Assembly: GCA_040381475.1 (NCBI GenBank)
Contig: JBEIHH010000004.1
Span: 1-64,000 of the forward strand
Source: JAIBBG01 sp040381475
GTDB lineage: Bacteria; Bacteroidota; Bacteroidia; Flavobacteriales_D; Sanyastnellaceae
Direction of reading: 5' to 3'
Length of the DNA: 64,000 nt
Shown: in pieces, positions 34,701 to 42,025 of the stretch
How the letters are laid out: every line of letters begins with the position of its first letter
How positions within the stretch are numbered: position 1 is the stretch's first letter
The notes under the pieces: model-generated
Databases searched by the model: none
Told to the model about the DNA's origin: nothing
Seen by the model: only the letters and a program-made list of their open reading frames with translations
Translations under genes and position numbers: made by a program

Positions 34701-35835
34701 CTAAATAGTTGAAGTCGGTGTCGAAATTGCCGCAGGTTCCTACGGTGCAACTGCCGGTAGTGTATGTGTAATCTATAGATTCTGTTCCGTTGTCAAGTAC
34801 GAAGTAATACGTATAGGTAGTAAAGTCGACCGGGAGGTTTATGTAGATGACCTCTCCTGATTGAAAAAAGTCAGCAGACAGATCAACGTATTGCCATTCA
34901 CCGAAAATAGGTTCATAAAACCACATGGCTTCAACAAAACATGTGCCGGTGTAGTATGGTACGAATCCTGCAACTTCAAATTCTTCAAAACATCCGTCAT
35001 AAAATGAATCAACATCTGTAAAACTGCACCCTCCTGCGCATGATGTGGTCTGAGTAATCGTTAGAGGTGTGCATTCGCTATTGCTGGCACACTGAAACTC
35101 ATCCATATGAATTTCAACAACCCCGGTAAAAGGGGCAGTCCAGGTAATTATCGAACCCCCAGAAGCTCCGCAACCATCGTCATCGTAGTCCAGGTAAGTG
35201 CCGTTAGATTGGTATAAAGTCAATTGAGTGTCATAGCTGGCTTCACAGGTCGAAAAAGTGTATGTTGCGCCCTGACAAACACTTACGTTGAGGTATTCGC
35301 CGCCGAATACGCAGTTGAGATTTACCGCGTTGGCTGAACCTACGCCTGATGGCGTAGCATTGACGTTGTATAGAACATTGTCATCCGGACAAGCTCCCAA
35401 AGGCAGACATTCACCTATTTGGGTTACACTGATGGGTGCGCAAGTGTTTTCTGTTGTGCAGTTATAACGATCCACCACAATGTTAACTATTCCGCTAAAA
35501 GTTGCTGTCCATATCAGTTCAGATGCAGTTCCGCAATCGTCATCTGAATAGTCGAGATAGGTGCCTGTTGACGAGTACAATGTAATCTGTGTGTCGAACG
35601 TGGCGCCGCAGGTGGAGAAAATATAAGTTACTCCGCTGCATACAGTCGCAGTGCAGTATTCACCCCCGTATACACATGCATCACTGGTAAAGTCTCCGTC
35701 GAAAAGGGTAGAAAGATCAGTGTAATAGGAGTTGTCATTTAAACATTGTGCATTCAAGGTTGTTTGATCAGTAAGAGCCGTTAAACATAAAAGTGCAAGA
35801 ACTGCAAAAAGGGTTTTTGTGTAGAGTTTTTTCAT
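31789..35835 (-). CDS. Large Cys-rich secreted protein with T9SS type A sorting domain
   Basis: A 1348-residue modular secreted protein. A signal peptide (about 1-30, ending LNAQ) is followed by two copies of a PPC-like beta domain (TYIFSTCGATFDTQITLYSS and TYTFSTCEASYDTQLTLYQS). Next come five or so related modules of about 95 residues with YYTGTCxVxxxWFY and YYxLDDGTES motifs, two copies of a WLGDGxxDDGxYxW/WGFDCGD/PxNGC module, five GCTDPxAxNYNPxATxDDGSC repeats, and a C-terminal type A domain (FTLYPNPARDIINIS to the end). ATG 35835 is right: residues before it in the longer frame are not signal-like. Very high Cys content suggests a disulphide-stabilised surface protein. Function unknown; no catalytic motif was seen. 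Confidence 0.9.
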   Translation of the reverse strand: MKKLYTKTLFAVLALLCLTALTDQTTLNAQCLNDNSYYTDLSTLFDGDFTSDACVYGGEYCTATVCSGVTYIFSTCGATFDTQITLYSSTGTYLDYSDDDCGTASELIWTATFSGIVNIVVDRYNCTTENTCAPISVTQIGECLPLGACPDDNVLYNVNATPSGVGSANAVNLNCVFGGEYLNVSVCQGATYTFSTCEASYDTQLTLYQSNGTYLDYDDDGCGASGGSIITWTAPFTGVVEIHMDEFQCASNSECTPLTITQTTSCAGGCSFTDVDSFYDGCFEEFEVAGFVPYYTGTCFVEAMWFYEPIFGEWQYVDLSADFFQSGEVIYINLPVDFTTYTYYFVLDNGTESIDYTYTTGSCTVGTCGNFDTDFNYLGCQGTSESVVFTPFFTGGCNVDGVYFYTDLTGWTYIDVSAQNIQSGDAVPILLPEDNTTYIYYYLLDDGTESQNFAYTTGTCDVAGCSFTGADYSYVDCVDTDELVNFYAYYTGACYVSSIWFYTTTEGWQEQALGSDTYFSGDAIGIYLFLDDTFYDFYFELSDGTTSDTYTYLTTNCDDVAICSNLFIEYTDTGCYETGAGQVPSGDITPFYNGTCLVAGIYSSVNNGAFEYLDLSGFNYGSGDDIGILFNIQNADYDVYYVLDDGSISPLVSFTTISCESGETICDCAGTQLPIEALAWLGDGSLDDGTYYWNGDINLPVNFECAGWGFDCGDELEEGFYTYDPYGVCSGSLPPANGCVDEFCYNIDLDITTDCFPEETSVYVFNSLGDLVFVADVLNFIVDEYMNYTFAMCLPQGCYTLVVADSFGDGMSNAACELDGFVGIYDYTEAGYTATVFGNEFSFEIAYEFCVGPQTVCDNLELIFFEEPCYPTGTGDNVLPSIGFTYDFAGPCIVESIFYSINDGDFTELNVSAEGYGSGDDGGLVYLEPNSDYSIYYTTDDGAVSYLYEFSTGDCGDEITVCDCNGTVLSIGVLSWLGDGFADDGFYQWAGQEVDFNCITWGFDCGDIEGAPNLDPYNVCDGNLPPLNGCTNTNEILGCTDPVALNYNPQATVNDGSCIYNLQVGCTDQQACNYNDLAIIDDGTCEYLTCAGCTDEDATNYDPTATIDDGTCFYTNIQGCTDPDAYNYNPIATVDDGSCVYECVWPTIFYDEHCTQGDLSNFYIDVEVSTLGNGAPYTITNSFNNQQQVMSLAGTFTIGPFPNGTLVAIQVSSNTLENCFLTSQLITLDCGAGGVYGCTDPEALNYNPEATIDDGSCEYPGVEEVEINNFTLYPNPARDIINISNQGGEQQVQIRILDNTGRLVYNEQHVIGKGQMKSLNVVELAQGNYTLEIIGNKSIEHHSIILQK
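32063..32730 (-). repeat. Five GCTDP...DDGSC coding repeats
   Basis: Four tandem units of about 30 residues and a fifth some 90 residues later, all ending in DDGSC or DDGTC. The consensus is GCTDPxAxNYNPxATxDDGSC. Each has Cys at both ends, so each may be a small disulphide-closed loop; the DDG acidic core could bind calcium (inference). Confidence 0.85.
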
Positions 35836-35864
35836 GATAGTTAGAATAATTACAAAATGGCGTG

Positions 35865-35892
35865 CGAAAATAATAAATCGGGCGTTCAACAA
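35865..35892 (-). promoter_or_regulatory. Promoter of the Cys-rich T9SS protein gene
   Basis: The minus strand reads TTG (35892-35890), a 17-base spacer, then TATTTTCG (35872-35865) followed by CACGCC. The leader to the ATG at 35835 would be about 25 bases. Confidence 0.55.
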
Positions 35893-36028
35893 ATGGCCGG
35901 ATTGACCATTTAACAGCCTCTGGCTGTTCATTTCTCAAAAGAAGAGGTTATTATATGTTGACCTGACACAACATAAAACGCATTACGCCAAACGCTTTAA
36001 CCTTAATTTTACAGCGCCCGAAACAATT

Positions 36029-36997
36029 ATGCTCGATAAAATTCAGAGACCCATCGCAGCCGAAATGGATGAATTTGAAGATTACTTCAAGGCAGCCATG
36101 AAAAGCGATAACGTGCTTCTCGATAAAATATCGCATTACATCATCAAGCGCAAAGGCAAGCAAATGCGCCCAATGTTCGTGTTTCTCACAAGCAAAATGT
36201 GTGGGGGTGTTACTGCTTCTACATACACCGCAGCATCACTGATTGAATTGTTACACACAGCAACTCTCGTTCATGACGATGTCGTGGATGTTGCCAATAT
36301 GCGCCGGGGTTTCTTTTCAATCAATGCGCTTTGGAAAAATAAAATCGCTGTATTGGTAGGTGACTATCTGCTTTCCAGAGGACTTTTAATGAGCGTAGAA
36401 AAGAATGAGTTCGAATTACTGCGCATTGTGTCCAAAGCCGTTAAGGAAATGAGTGAAGGTGAACTTTTGCAGCAGGAGAAAAGCCGACTGCTCAATATCA
36501 CGGAAGAAGTGTATTATGATATCATAAGACAGAAAACTGCATCACTGATCGCTGCCTGCTGTCAGAGTGGTGCATCAGCCGCAAATGCCAGCCCTGAGGA
36601 TAATCAACTCATGCATGATTTTGGAATTAATATAGGGCTTGCTTTTCAGATCAAAGATGATCTGCTCGATTATGGTTTCGGGGAAAAAATTGGTAAACCA
36701 ATTGGTATTGACATTAAAGAAAGGAAAATGACACTGCCATTGATTTTTACCCTGAAAAATCTGGATGCCTCAGGAAAGCGGGATTTAATCAATATTGTGA
36801 AGCATCACAATAACAACAAAGAAAAAGTTGACTGGCTTGTAAAAAGAGTTATTGATTGCGGAGGCATTGATTATGCGATGCAAAAAATGAATCATTTTCG
36901 CGATGAAGCTTTGAAAATACTTCATACTTTCCCTGATAATGAATCAAGACTCGCCTTGGAAGAATTGGTTCATTTTACCATCAACCGAAAAAAATGA
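36029..36997 (+). CDS. Trans-polyprenyl diphosphate synthase
   Basis: Condenses isopentenyl units onto an allylic diphosphate. The 322-residue protein has both aspartate-rich motifs: DDVVD at residues 83-87 (in LVHDDVVDVANMRRG) and DDLLD at 210-214 (in FQIKDDLLDYGF). KGKQMRPMF near residue 43 binds diphosphate. The length and the MSEGELLQQE segment fit long-chain (octaprenyl/heptaprenyl) synthases for menaquinone side chains better than geranyl- or farnesyl-diphosphate synthases, but product length cannot be read with certainty. Transcription probably begins in the 190-base divergent region shared with the Cys-rich T9SS gene. The next gene overlaps its stop by 4 bases. Confidence 0.92.
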   Translation: MLDKIQRPIAAEMDEFEDYFKAAMKSDNVLLDKISHYIIKRKGKQMRPMFVFLTSKMCGGVTASTYTAASLIELLHTATLVHDDVVDVANMRRGFFSINALWKNKIAVLVGDYLLSRGLLMSVEKNEFELLRIVSKAVKEMSEGELLQQEKSRLLNITEEVYYDIIRQKTASLIAACCQSGASAANASPEDNQLMHDFGINIGLAFQIKDDLLDYGFGEKIGKPIGIDIKERKMTLPLIFTLKNLDASGKRDLINIVKHHNNNKEKVDWLVKRVIDCGGIDYAMQKMNHFRDEALKILHTFPDNESRLALEELVHFTINRKK

Positions 36998-37545
36998 ATT
37001 CTTTTTATAGAAATATTTTGTTTTTAGTTGCACTTTCTTTTCTGTTTGGTTGCACTGAAAAACCTGAGCCACCAAAGGCGGTTTCTGGGTTGAAATTTAC
37101 CATCGAAGGCGCAAGGGAACAAGTAATCGCTAAGCACGAAAATGGCAATCCAAAGCTTGCAGTGTATGTGCAGGAAACGAACGGAACTAAGATTGCAGAA
37201 GTTGAGTTCCATCCCAATGGTCAGCCGAAAATTGACAAACGATTTGTAAATGACACGCTCAATGGCGAATCCTGGTGTTATTATGAAGACGGGAAACCAT
37301 GGAGCCTGAACACTTTCAGAAATGGGCTGAACAATGGGCCATACAAAACATGGCACGACAATGGTCAACTCTACATCGATGGTCATTACGTTGACGGAAA
37401 GGAAGATGGAGACTGGTTTACATATTATCCGACCGGTCAGCTGAACACTCGTGGATCCTACAGAAATGGCGAGAAAACCGGTGTGTGGACTTCCTACAAC
37501 CTGGAAGGAACGAACAAACGGGAACAGAACTTCGAGACTCCCTGA
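36994..37545 (+). CDS. MORN-repeat lipoprotein
   Basis: A 183-residue protein with a lipoprotein signal (LSFLFGC, C20). It is followed by about five short MORN-variant repeats: HENGNPKLAVYV, FHPNGQPKIDKRF, YYEDGKPWSLNTF, WHDNGQLYIDGHYVDG and YYPTGQLNTRGSYRNGEKTG. Each repeat has the xNGxxxxxGxYxxG spacing of beta-hairpin MORN units. Such proteins in Bacteroidota are often called YwqK-like, but no antitoxin role is implied here. The ATGA overlap with the polyprenyl synthase shows co-translation. Likely anchored to the outer membrane; role unknown. Confidence 0.85.
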   Translation: MNSFYRNILFLVALSFLFGCTEKPEPPKAVSGLKFTIEGAREQVIAKHENGNPKLAVYVQETNGTKIAEVEFHPNGQPKIDKRFVNDTLNGESWCYYEDGKPWSLNTFRNGLNNGPYKTWHDNGQLYIDGHYVDGKEDGDWFTYYPTGQLNTRGSYRNGEKTGVWTSYNLEGTNKREQNFETP

Positions 37546-37605
37546 TTCAACAATCATCTGTTGGTACTGCAACGCTGCAGGCATCAACGCTTGCACTTCA
37601 CAAAA

Positions 37606-37613
37606 TATTTTTG
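37606..37613 (+). promoter_or_regulatory. -7 box before the glucosaminidase gene
   Basis: TATTTTTG matches TAnnTTTG, 34 bases before the ATG at 37648. No TTG is at the usual 17-19 bases upstream (the nearest is 12 bases away), so the match may be partial. Confidence 0.4.
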
Positions 37614-37647
37614 TATTCGCTGTAGTTATGGCTTTTGGTTTAGTGAA

Positions 37648-38658
37648 ATGAGAAGGATTTTAAAATCATTATTTTTAGTCGCCATCACGGTGAATGTTTT
37701 TGCCTCTGAGCAGAAATTTACCCGTCAGGAATATATTGCCATGTGGAAGGATGAGGCTATCTATCAGATGGCTGTTCATGGTATTCCTGCAAGTATTACC
37801 ATGGCGCAGGGAATTCTCGAAAGCGGAGATGGTAATAGCCGTCTTGCCAGAGAAGGCAATAATCACTTCGGTATTAAGTGTCATCAGGACTGGTCTGGTC
37901 AACGCATATATGAAGATGATGAGACCAAAGGCGAATGCTTTCGGAGCTATAATCATGCACGGGAATCCTATGACGACCACAGCGCTTTTCTTCAAAAGAA
38001 AAGGTACGAACCGCTTTTCAATCTAAATACCGACGATTACAAAGGATGGGCAAAAGGATTGAAAGAGTGCGGCTATGCTACCAATCCAAATTACCCGCAA
38101 CTCCTTATCAAGATCATTGAAGAGTTTGACCTAACGGAATTTGATGAAACCGGATTGCATCATATCAAGAAGAAAAGCATTCCCATCAGACCGGACTCCC
38201 CGGGAGTAACTGCCAACGTTGGAACAAAATCTTCGCCAGATGACCGCAACAGGCAGGAAAAAAAATCAGGTAAAAAGCCCGTCAATCGAGAGGAAAGGAC
38301 GTCCATAACTCTTTATGCCGGAAGGGAAGTTAAGACTTCCGGGAATCGTATCAAATACGTTGTTGCCAAAGCTGGTGATACACCTCAATCTGTTGCAGAT
38401 GCTGTTGACATGCATGTCATGTTTATCAAAAAGTTCAATGATTTTAATGGGAATGAAACGTTCGAATCAGGTGATGTAGTTTATATACAACCGAAAAGAA
38501 ATCACGCAAGTGAATCGGAGCATACTCTCGTTGCTGGTGAATCACTTCATGACGTTTCTCAGAAGTTTGGAATCAAAATGAAAAAGCTCAGAAGACTCAA
38601 TCAATTGAGAGATGACCAGGAGCCGAAGAGTGGTCAGAAACTCAAGCTGAGGAAATAA
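37648..38658 (+). CDS. Glucosaminidase with two LysM domains
   Basis: A 336-residue peptidoglycan hydrolase. A signal peptide (about 1-19, ending VFAS) precedes a glucosaminidase domain (about 25-165), with ITMAQGILESGDGNSRLA placing the probable catalytic Glu at E58 and NNHFGIKCH next to it, as in FlgJ/LytD-type enzymes. A basic linker of about 70 residues follows, then two LysM domains (about 230-285, VAKAGDTPQSVADAV; and about 290-336, VAGESLHDVSQKFGIKMKKL) that bind glycan strands. It cleaves beta-1,4-linked GlcNAc in the periplasm. ATG 37648 (MRRILKSLFL) is the start; the 29 residues before it in the longer frame lack signal features. It has its own terminator. Confidence 0.93.
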   Translation: MRRILKSLFLVAITVNVFASEQKFTRQEYIAMWKDEAIYQMAVHGIPASITMAQGILESGDGNSRLAREGNNHFGIKCHQDWSGQRIYEDDETKGECFRSYNHARESYDDHSAFLQKKRYEPLFNLNTDDYKGWAKGLKECGYATNPNYPQLLIKIIEEFDLTEFDETGLHHIKKKSIPIRPDSPGVTANVGTKSSPDDRNRQEKKSGKKPVNREERTSITLYAGREVKTSGNRIKYVVAKAGDTPQSVADAVDMHVMFIKKFNDFNGNETFESGDVVYIQPKRNHASESEHTLVAGESLHDVSQKFGIKMKKLRRLNQLRDDQEPKSGQKLKLRK

Positions 38659-38677
38659 TCGTAAATGCTCATAAATG

Positions 38678-38707
38678 AAAAAAGTCAATCGAAGGATTGA
38701 CTTTTTT
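38678..38707 (+). terminator. Terminator of the glucosaminidase gene
   Basis: AAAAAGTCAATC pairs with GATTGACTTTTTT around a GAAG loop, ending in six Ts. It adjoins the 3' end of the leftward tRNA-Gln and probably serves both strands, as the A tract on its left gives Ts on the minus strand. Confidence 0.88.
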
Positions 38708-38708
38708 G

Positions 38709-38779
38709 TTGCCCGACCAGGATTCGAACCTAGACAAACTGAACCAAAATCAGTTGTACTGCCATTATACTATCGGGCA
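38709..38779 (-). tRNA. tRNA-Gln (anticodon TTG)
   Basis: Leftward, the acceptor TGCCCGA pairs with TCGGGCA, discriminator A. The D arm is TAGTATAATGGCAGTA. The anticodon stem ACTGA/TCAGT closes loop TTTTGGT, giving TTG. The T arm is CTAGGTTCGAATCCTGG. The sequence is 71 bases, CCA not encoded. Confidence 0.95.
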
Positions 38780-38805
38780 AACTCACTTTTATTCAAAAGC
38801 GGCCG

Positions 38806-38835
38806 CAAATTTAATCAGGGTAAGCCTCAATGCAA
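38806..38835 (-). promoter_or_regulatory. Consensus promoter of tRNA-Gln
   Basis: The minus strand reads TTG (38835-38833), exactly 19 bases, then TAAATTTG (38813-38806), followed by CGGCCGC. This is a full match to the Bacteroidota consensus, with transcription expected about 20-25 bases before the mature tRNA. The rest of 38780-38991 holds no gene that I can see. Confidence 0.8.
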
Positions 38836-38991
38836 GCAAACTTTTACGGAAGCATAGTGATTGAATGTGGTTCCACAGCGGTAATCTAAGCTAACTAATT
38901 GATATGCAGCGTTCAGGGTTTGAGTTGTATACCGTGCGCGCCTTTGTCTTTGACTGTCCACTGCGTAAATTGGCCATCTAATTTCTGATCA

Positions 38992-40437
38992 TTGGAAAAA
39001 ATTCTCAATTATATCGGGGGGCAATTGCTCGAACCGCAATCTGGTCAATACATCGATAATTACAACCCTGCCAAAGGAATCGTGTATTCCCTCATACCCG
39101 ATAGTGATGAGCGTGATGTGGCTCTTGCTGTGGAATCGGCACAAAAAGCGTTTGCCGGTTGGAGTAATACACCGGTTGCAGCCCGTTCATCAATCATGGT
39201 TCGGATTGCAGACAATATCAGGAAGCAGATTAAAGAGCTGGCTATAGCGGAAAGCATTGACAATGGCAAGCCGGTGACGCTGGCAATGAACATGGATATA
39301 CCGCGCGCTGAAGACAACATGCGCTTTTTTGGAACCGCCATTTTGCACTGGAATTCTGAGGCGCACATTATGGAGGACAGGGCCATCAACTATACACACC
39401 GCAAATCAATCGGTGTTGTTGGTTGTATCTCTCCCTGGAATCTGCCTCTTTATCTGTTCACATGGAAAATTGCGCCTGCGCTGGCTGCCGGGAATTGTGT
39501 AGTGGCCAAGCCATCTGAAATTACTCCGATGACAGCATTTCTGTTATCAAAAATTTGTATTGATGCTGGATTGCCTCCGGGTGTGCTCAACATTGTACAT
39601 GGCACAGGAGCACTCTGCGGAGACGCCATCGTGCGTCACCCAAGTATAAAAGCCATATCATTCACCGGAGGTACCTCCACAGGTGCTCACATTGCTTCGG
39701 TTGCGGCGCCAATGTTCAAGAAATTGTCACTTGAGTTGGGAGGCAAAAACCCAACAATCATTTTCGATGATTGCAATTTTGATCGGGCACTTGCTACTGC
39801 GTTGCGATCTTCATTTACCAACCAGGGTCAGATTTGCTTGTGTGGTTCGCGAATTCTGGTGCAAGAAGGCATCTATGATCAATTTTTGAATGCATTCGTT
39901 GCAAAAGTGAAACAGATGAAAGTGGATGATCCTTTGAATGAAGAGACTAAAACCGGAGCTGTTGTGAGCGAAGCACACATGAACAAGGTGCTTTCATATA
40001 TCGATATAGCTAAACAGGAAGGAGGAGAGGTTTTGTGTGGTGGAAAACGAAAAATTCTCGGAGGCGAATTGAATAAAGGGTATTTCATCGAACCAACAGT
40101 AATCACTGGACTTGGTCCTGACTGCAGAACAAACCGCGAGGAAATTTTTGGGCCTGTTGTCACCATTCAGAAATTCAGCAATGAGAATGATGCGTTGTTG
40201 CTGGTGAATGCGACGGATTATGGTCTGGCTGCATCACTATGGACTGAAAATATCAACCGGGCGCATCGTTTTGCTTCGCAAATCGATAGTGGTATCGTGT
40301 GGATCAATACATGGCTCCTCCGCGATTTGAGAACTCCATTTGGCGGAGTAAAAAACTCAGGGGTTGGTCGAGAAGGTGGATGGGAAGCCTTGAGATTCTT
40401 CACCGAAGCACAGAATGTTTGTATCGAGCTAACCTGA
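38992..40437 (+). CDS. ALDH8-type aldehyde dehydrogenase (muconate-semialdehyde group)
   Basis: A 481-residue NAD-dependent aldehyde dehydrogenase. It has the cofactor-site ISPWNLP (about 146-152), FTGGTSTGAHI, the general-base Glu in ELGGKNP (E248) and the catalytic Cys C282 in GQICLCGSR. The ICLCGSR form is characteristic of 2-aminomuconate and 2-hydroxymuconate semialdehyde dehydrogenases, so oxidation of a ring-cleavage semialdehyde in tryptophan/kynurenine or aromatic breakdown is plausible. The start is TTG 38992; MEKILNYIGGQL matches the family N-terminus. It is monocistronic, and no other kynurenine or meta-cleavage genes are in the window, so the substrate is inference. Confidence 0.88.
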   Translation: MEKILNYIGGQLLEPQSGQYIDNYNPAKGIVYSLIPDSDERDVALAVESAQKAFAGWSNTPVAARSSIMVRIADNIRKQIKELAIAESIDNGKPVTLAMNMDIPRAEDNMRFFGTAILHWNSEAHIMEDRAINYTHRKSIGVVGCISPWNLPLYLFTWKIAPALAAGNCVVAKPSEITPMTAFLLSKICIDAGLPPGVLNIVHGTGALCGDAIVRHPSIKAISFTGGTSTGAHIASVAAPMFKKLSLELGGKNPTIIFDDCNFDRALATALRSSFTNQGQICLCGSRILVQEGIYDQFLNAFVAKVKQMKVDDPLNEETKTGAVVSEAHMNKVLSYIDIAKQEGGEVLCGGKRKILGGELNKGYFIEPTVITGLGPDCRTNREEIFGPVVTIQKFSNENDALLLVNATDYGLAASLWTENINRAHRFASQIDSGIVWINTWLLRDLRTPFGGVKNSGVGREGGWEALRFFTEAQNVCIELT

Positions 40438-40500
40438 TAAACGCACAAGAATTTTCGGGTTTCAATGTCCCGATGAATTCAGATAAACATTTTGAACACA

Positions 40501-40529
40501 AAAAAACCGGAGTCATTGTCCGGCTTTTT
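40501..40529. terminator. Bidirectional terminator between the aldehyde dehydrogenase and a small leftward unit
   Basis: CCGGA (40507-40511) pairs with TCCGG (40519-40523) over a 7-base loop. Rightward it is followed by CTTTTT. On the minus strand the stem is followed by an uninterrupted run of seven or more Ts, which is the stronger side, so a leftward transcript must end here. Confidence 0.8.
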
Positions 40530-40545
40530 AATCTCTTACGAAGCG

Positions 40546-40629
40546 TTAACTTCTTTCCTTCGATCCGTTGGTGAAAAACCAACCGATCTTGCGGTTGAAC
40601 CAATTTTCAAGTTCAGTAAGATACTGCAT
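40546..40629 (-). CDS. Candidate small protein gene (27 residues)
   Basis: In the 416-base gap between the aldehyde dehydrogenase and dprA, the minus strand has a short frame, MQYLTELENWFNRKIGWFF then TNGSKERS. An alternative ATG lies two codons upstream at 40635. The product is an aromatic, amphipathic helix-like peptide, too short for usual gene finders. It ends 17 bases before the T-rich side of a terminator hairpin, which argues for a real short transcript. A small RNA without translation is the alternative. The remaining part of the gap (40636-40853) is AT-rich and shows no other gene. Confidence 0.45.
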   Translation of the reverse strand: MQYLTELENWFNRKIGWFFTNGSKERS

Positions 40630-40853
40630 GATCATAGTGTATGTTATTTGTACCAATGGTAGAACACATCAAAACTTTTATTGTTGCATGAATTTTTTTA
40701 ATAACGGATAAAAATTTCATGTCTAATGTTGTTGAACCATCAGTCACGGGTTAGGAAAAATATATGCTTTTGACGAGTGGAACAGTTATTAAGTTTCCTT
40801 TTGTTCAAAACCTTAACATAGGCTGTTCAAAAGGCTGGCAATTTTCCAACCTT

Positions 40854-41954
40854 CTAACCTGTCATTTCGAAATATTTGCCGGGAGAGGTTTTTATAAAAC
40901 CGCGAAACTCAAGTTCAAGCAGCAGTGAAGACAATTTCCCAAAAGAAATGGATGTTGCGTGGCTCAATTCATCGATGTTCATTCTGCCATGTAACTGTAA
41001 TGTTTGAGCAATCACTGAAGCATCTCCTTCGAGCTGCGAAAAAAGATCAAGCTGTTTTACCGACCTGGTCTCCGGCTCATCCCAATTCATGTAACGGATC
41101 AAATCATCAGGCGAGGTAAGAATGGCCGCAAGATTTTTTCTGATCAAACTGTTGCATCCTTTGCTGTGAGGGTCATTAAATCTTCCCGGCAATGCAAACA
41201 CTTCTCTGCTATATGAACTTGCCAGATTTGCTGTAATTATACTTCCACCTCTTTCATCGGTTTCAACTACTATGCAGCAATCTGCCAGTCCTGCGATAAT
41301 TCTGTTGCGCATCGGAAACAACTCAGGTGTCATTTTGGTATACCCTGGAAACTCACTGATGAGCCCTCCGTTTTTTTCCATTTCTAATGCGAGCGGTGCG
41401 TGAAGTGATGGATAAATTTTGTCCAGTCCGTGAGCAACACATGCCGCTGTTGCAAGTCCGTTATTAACTGCGTTTCTGTGCGCACATACATCAATACCAT
41501 ATGCAAGCCCACTTATCACAAGCGGTGAATATGCCTTGAGACCTTCGAGTAGTTCAGCACAAAATGTTTTGCCGTATGATGTGGCAGTGCGAGTTCCGAC
41601 AATACTGATAACACGTTTCGTATTGAGATCCATTTTACCCCGGGTATAAAGAACCACCGGACCGTCATCACATGATTTGAGTCTTTCTGGGTAATGAGCG
41701 TCCGTGAAAAATAAAATTTGAATTCCCTGCTCTTGGGTGAATCTTATCTCCTGTTCAGCCCGCTCAATTATTTTTTTATCCAGTAGCGGTCGGATAGCGG
41801 ACTCTCCGATATCAGGAATCTTAAGAAGCGCACTTTTCTTTTCGCGAAAAATCTGCTCTGCATTTCCGCAGTGAGTTATGAGTAACTTGGCTTTTATCGG
41901 TCCAATGCCGCTGGCCAGGGTAAGCGCTATCTGGTAAAGTTTTTCTGAAAGCAT
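40854..41954 (-). CDS. dprA: DNA-processing protein DprA
   Basis: Binds incoming single-stranded DNA and loads RecA during natural transformation; found in most bacteria. The 366-residue protein has an N-terminal HhH/SAM-like region (TLASGIGPIKAKLLI), the Rossmann-like DprA core with SIVGTRTATSYGK, VISGLAYGIDVCAHRNAV, GGLISEFPG, FPMRNRIIAGLADCCIVVE and GGSIITANLA, and a C-terminal winged helix (about 300-366). I chose ATG 41954 (MLSEKLYQIAL) as the usual family start, though an in-frame ATG at 41981 with a promoter-like CACCTTCG upstream is possible. Nearby genes are unrelated to competence in this window. Confidence 0.94.
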   Translation of the reverse strand: MLSEKLYQIALTLASGIGPIKAKLLITHCGNAEQIFREKKSALLKIPDIGESAIRPLLDKKIIERAEQEIRFTQEQGIQILFFTDAHYPERLKSCDDGPVVLYTRGKMDLNTKRVISIVGTRTATSYGKTFCAELLEGLKAYSPLVISGLAYGIDVCAHRNAVNNGLATAACVAHGLDKIYPSLHAPLALEMEKNGGLISEFPGYTKMTPELFPMRNRIIAGLADCCIVVETDERGGSIITANLASSYSREVFALPGRFNDPHSKGCNSLIRKNLAAILTSPDDLIRYMNWDEPETRSVKQLDLFSQLEGDASVIAQTLQLHGRMNIDELSHATSISFGKLSSLLLELEFRGFIKTSPGKYFEMTG

Positions 41955-42025
41955 ATGGGTCAGCATCACGCCGGTTGGCATGATAATGTCCCGCGAAGGT
42001 GAATTACATAAAATGGAATAATATG

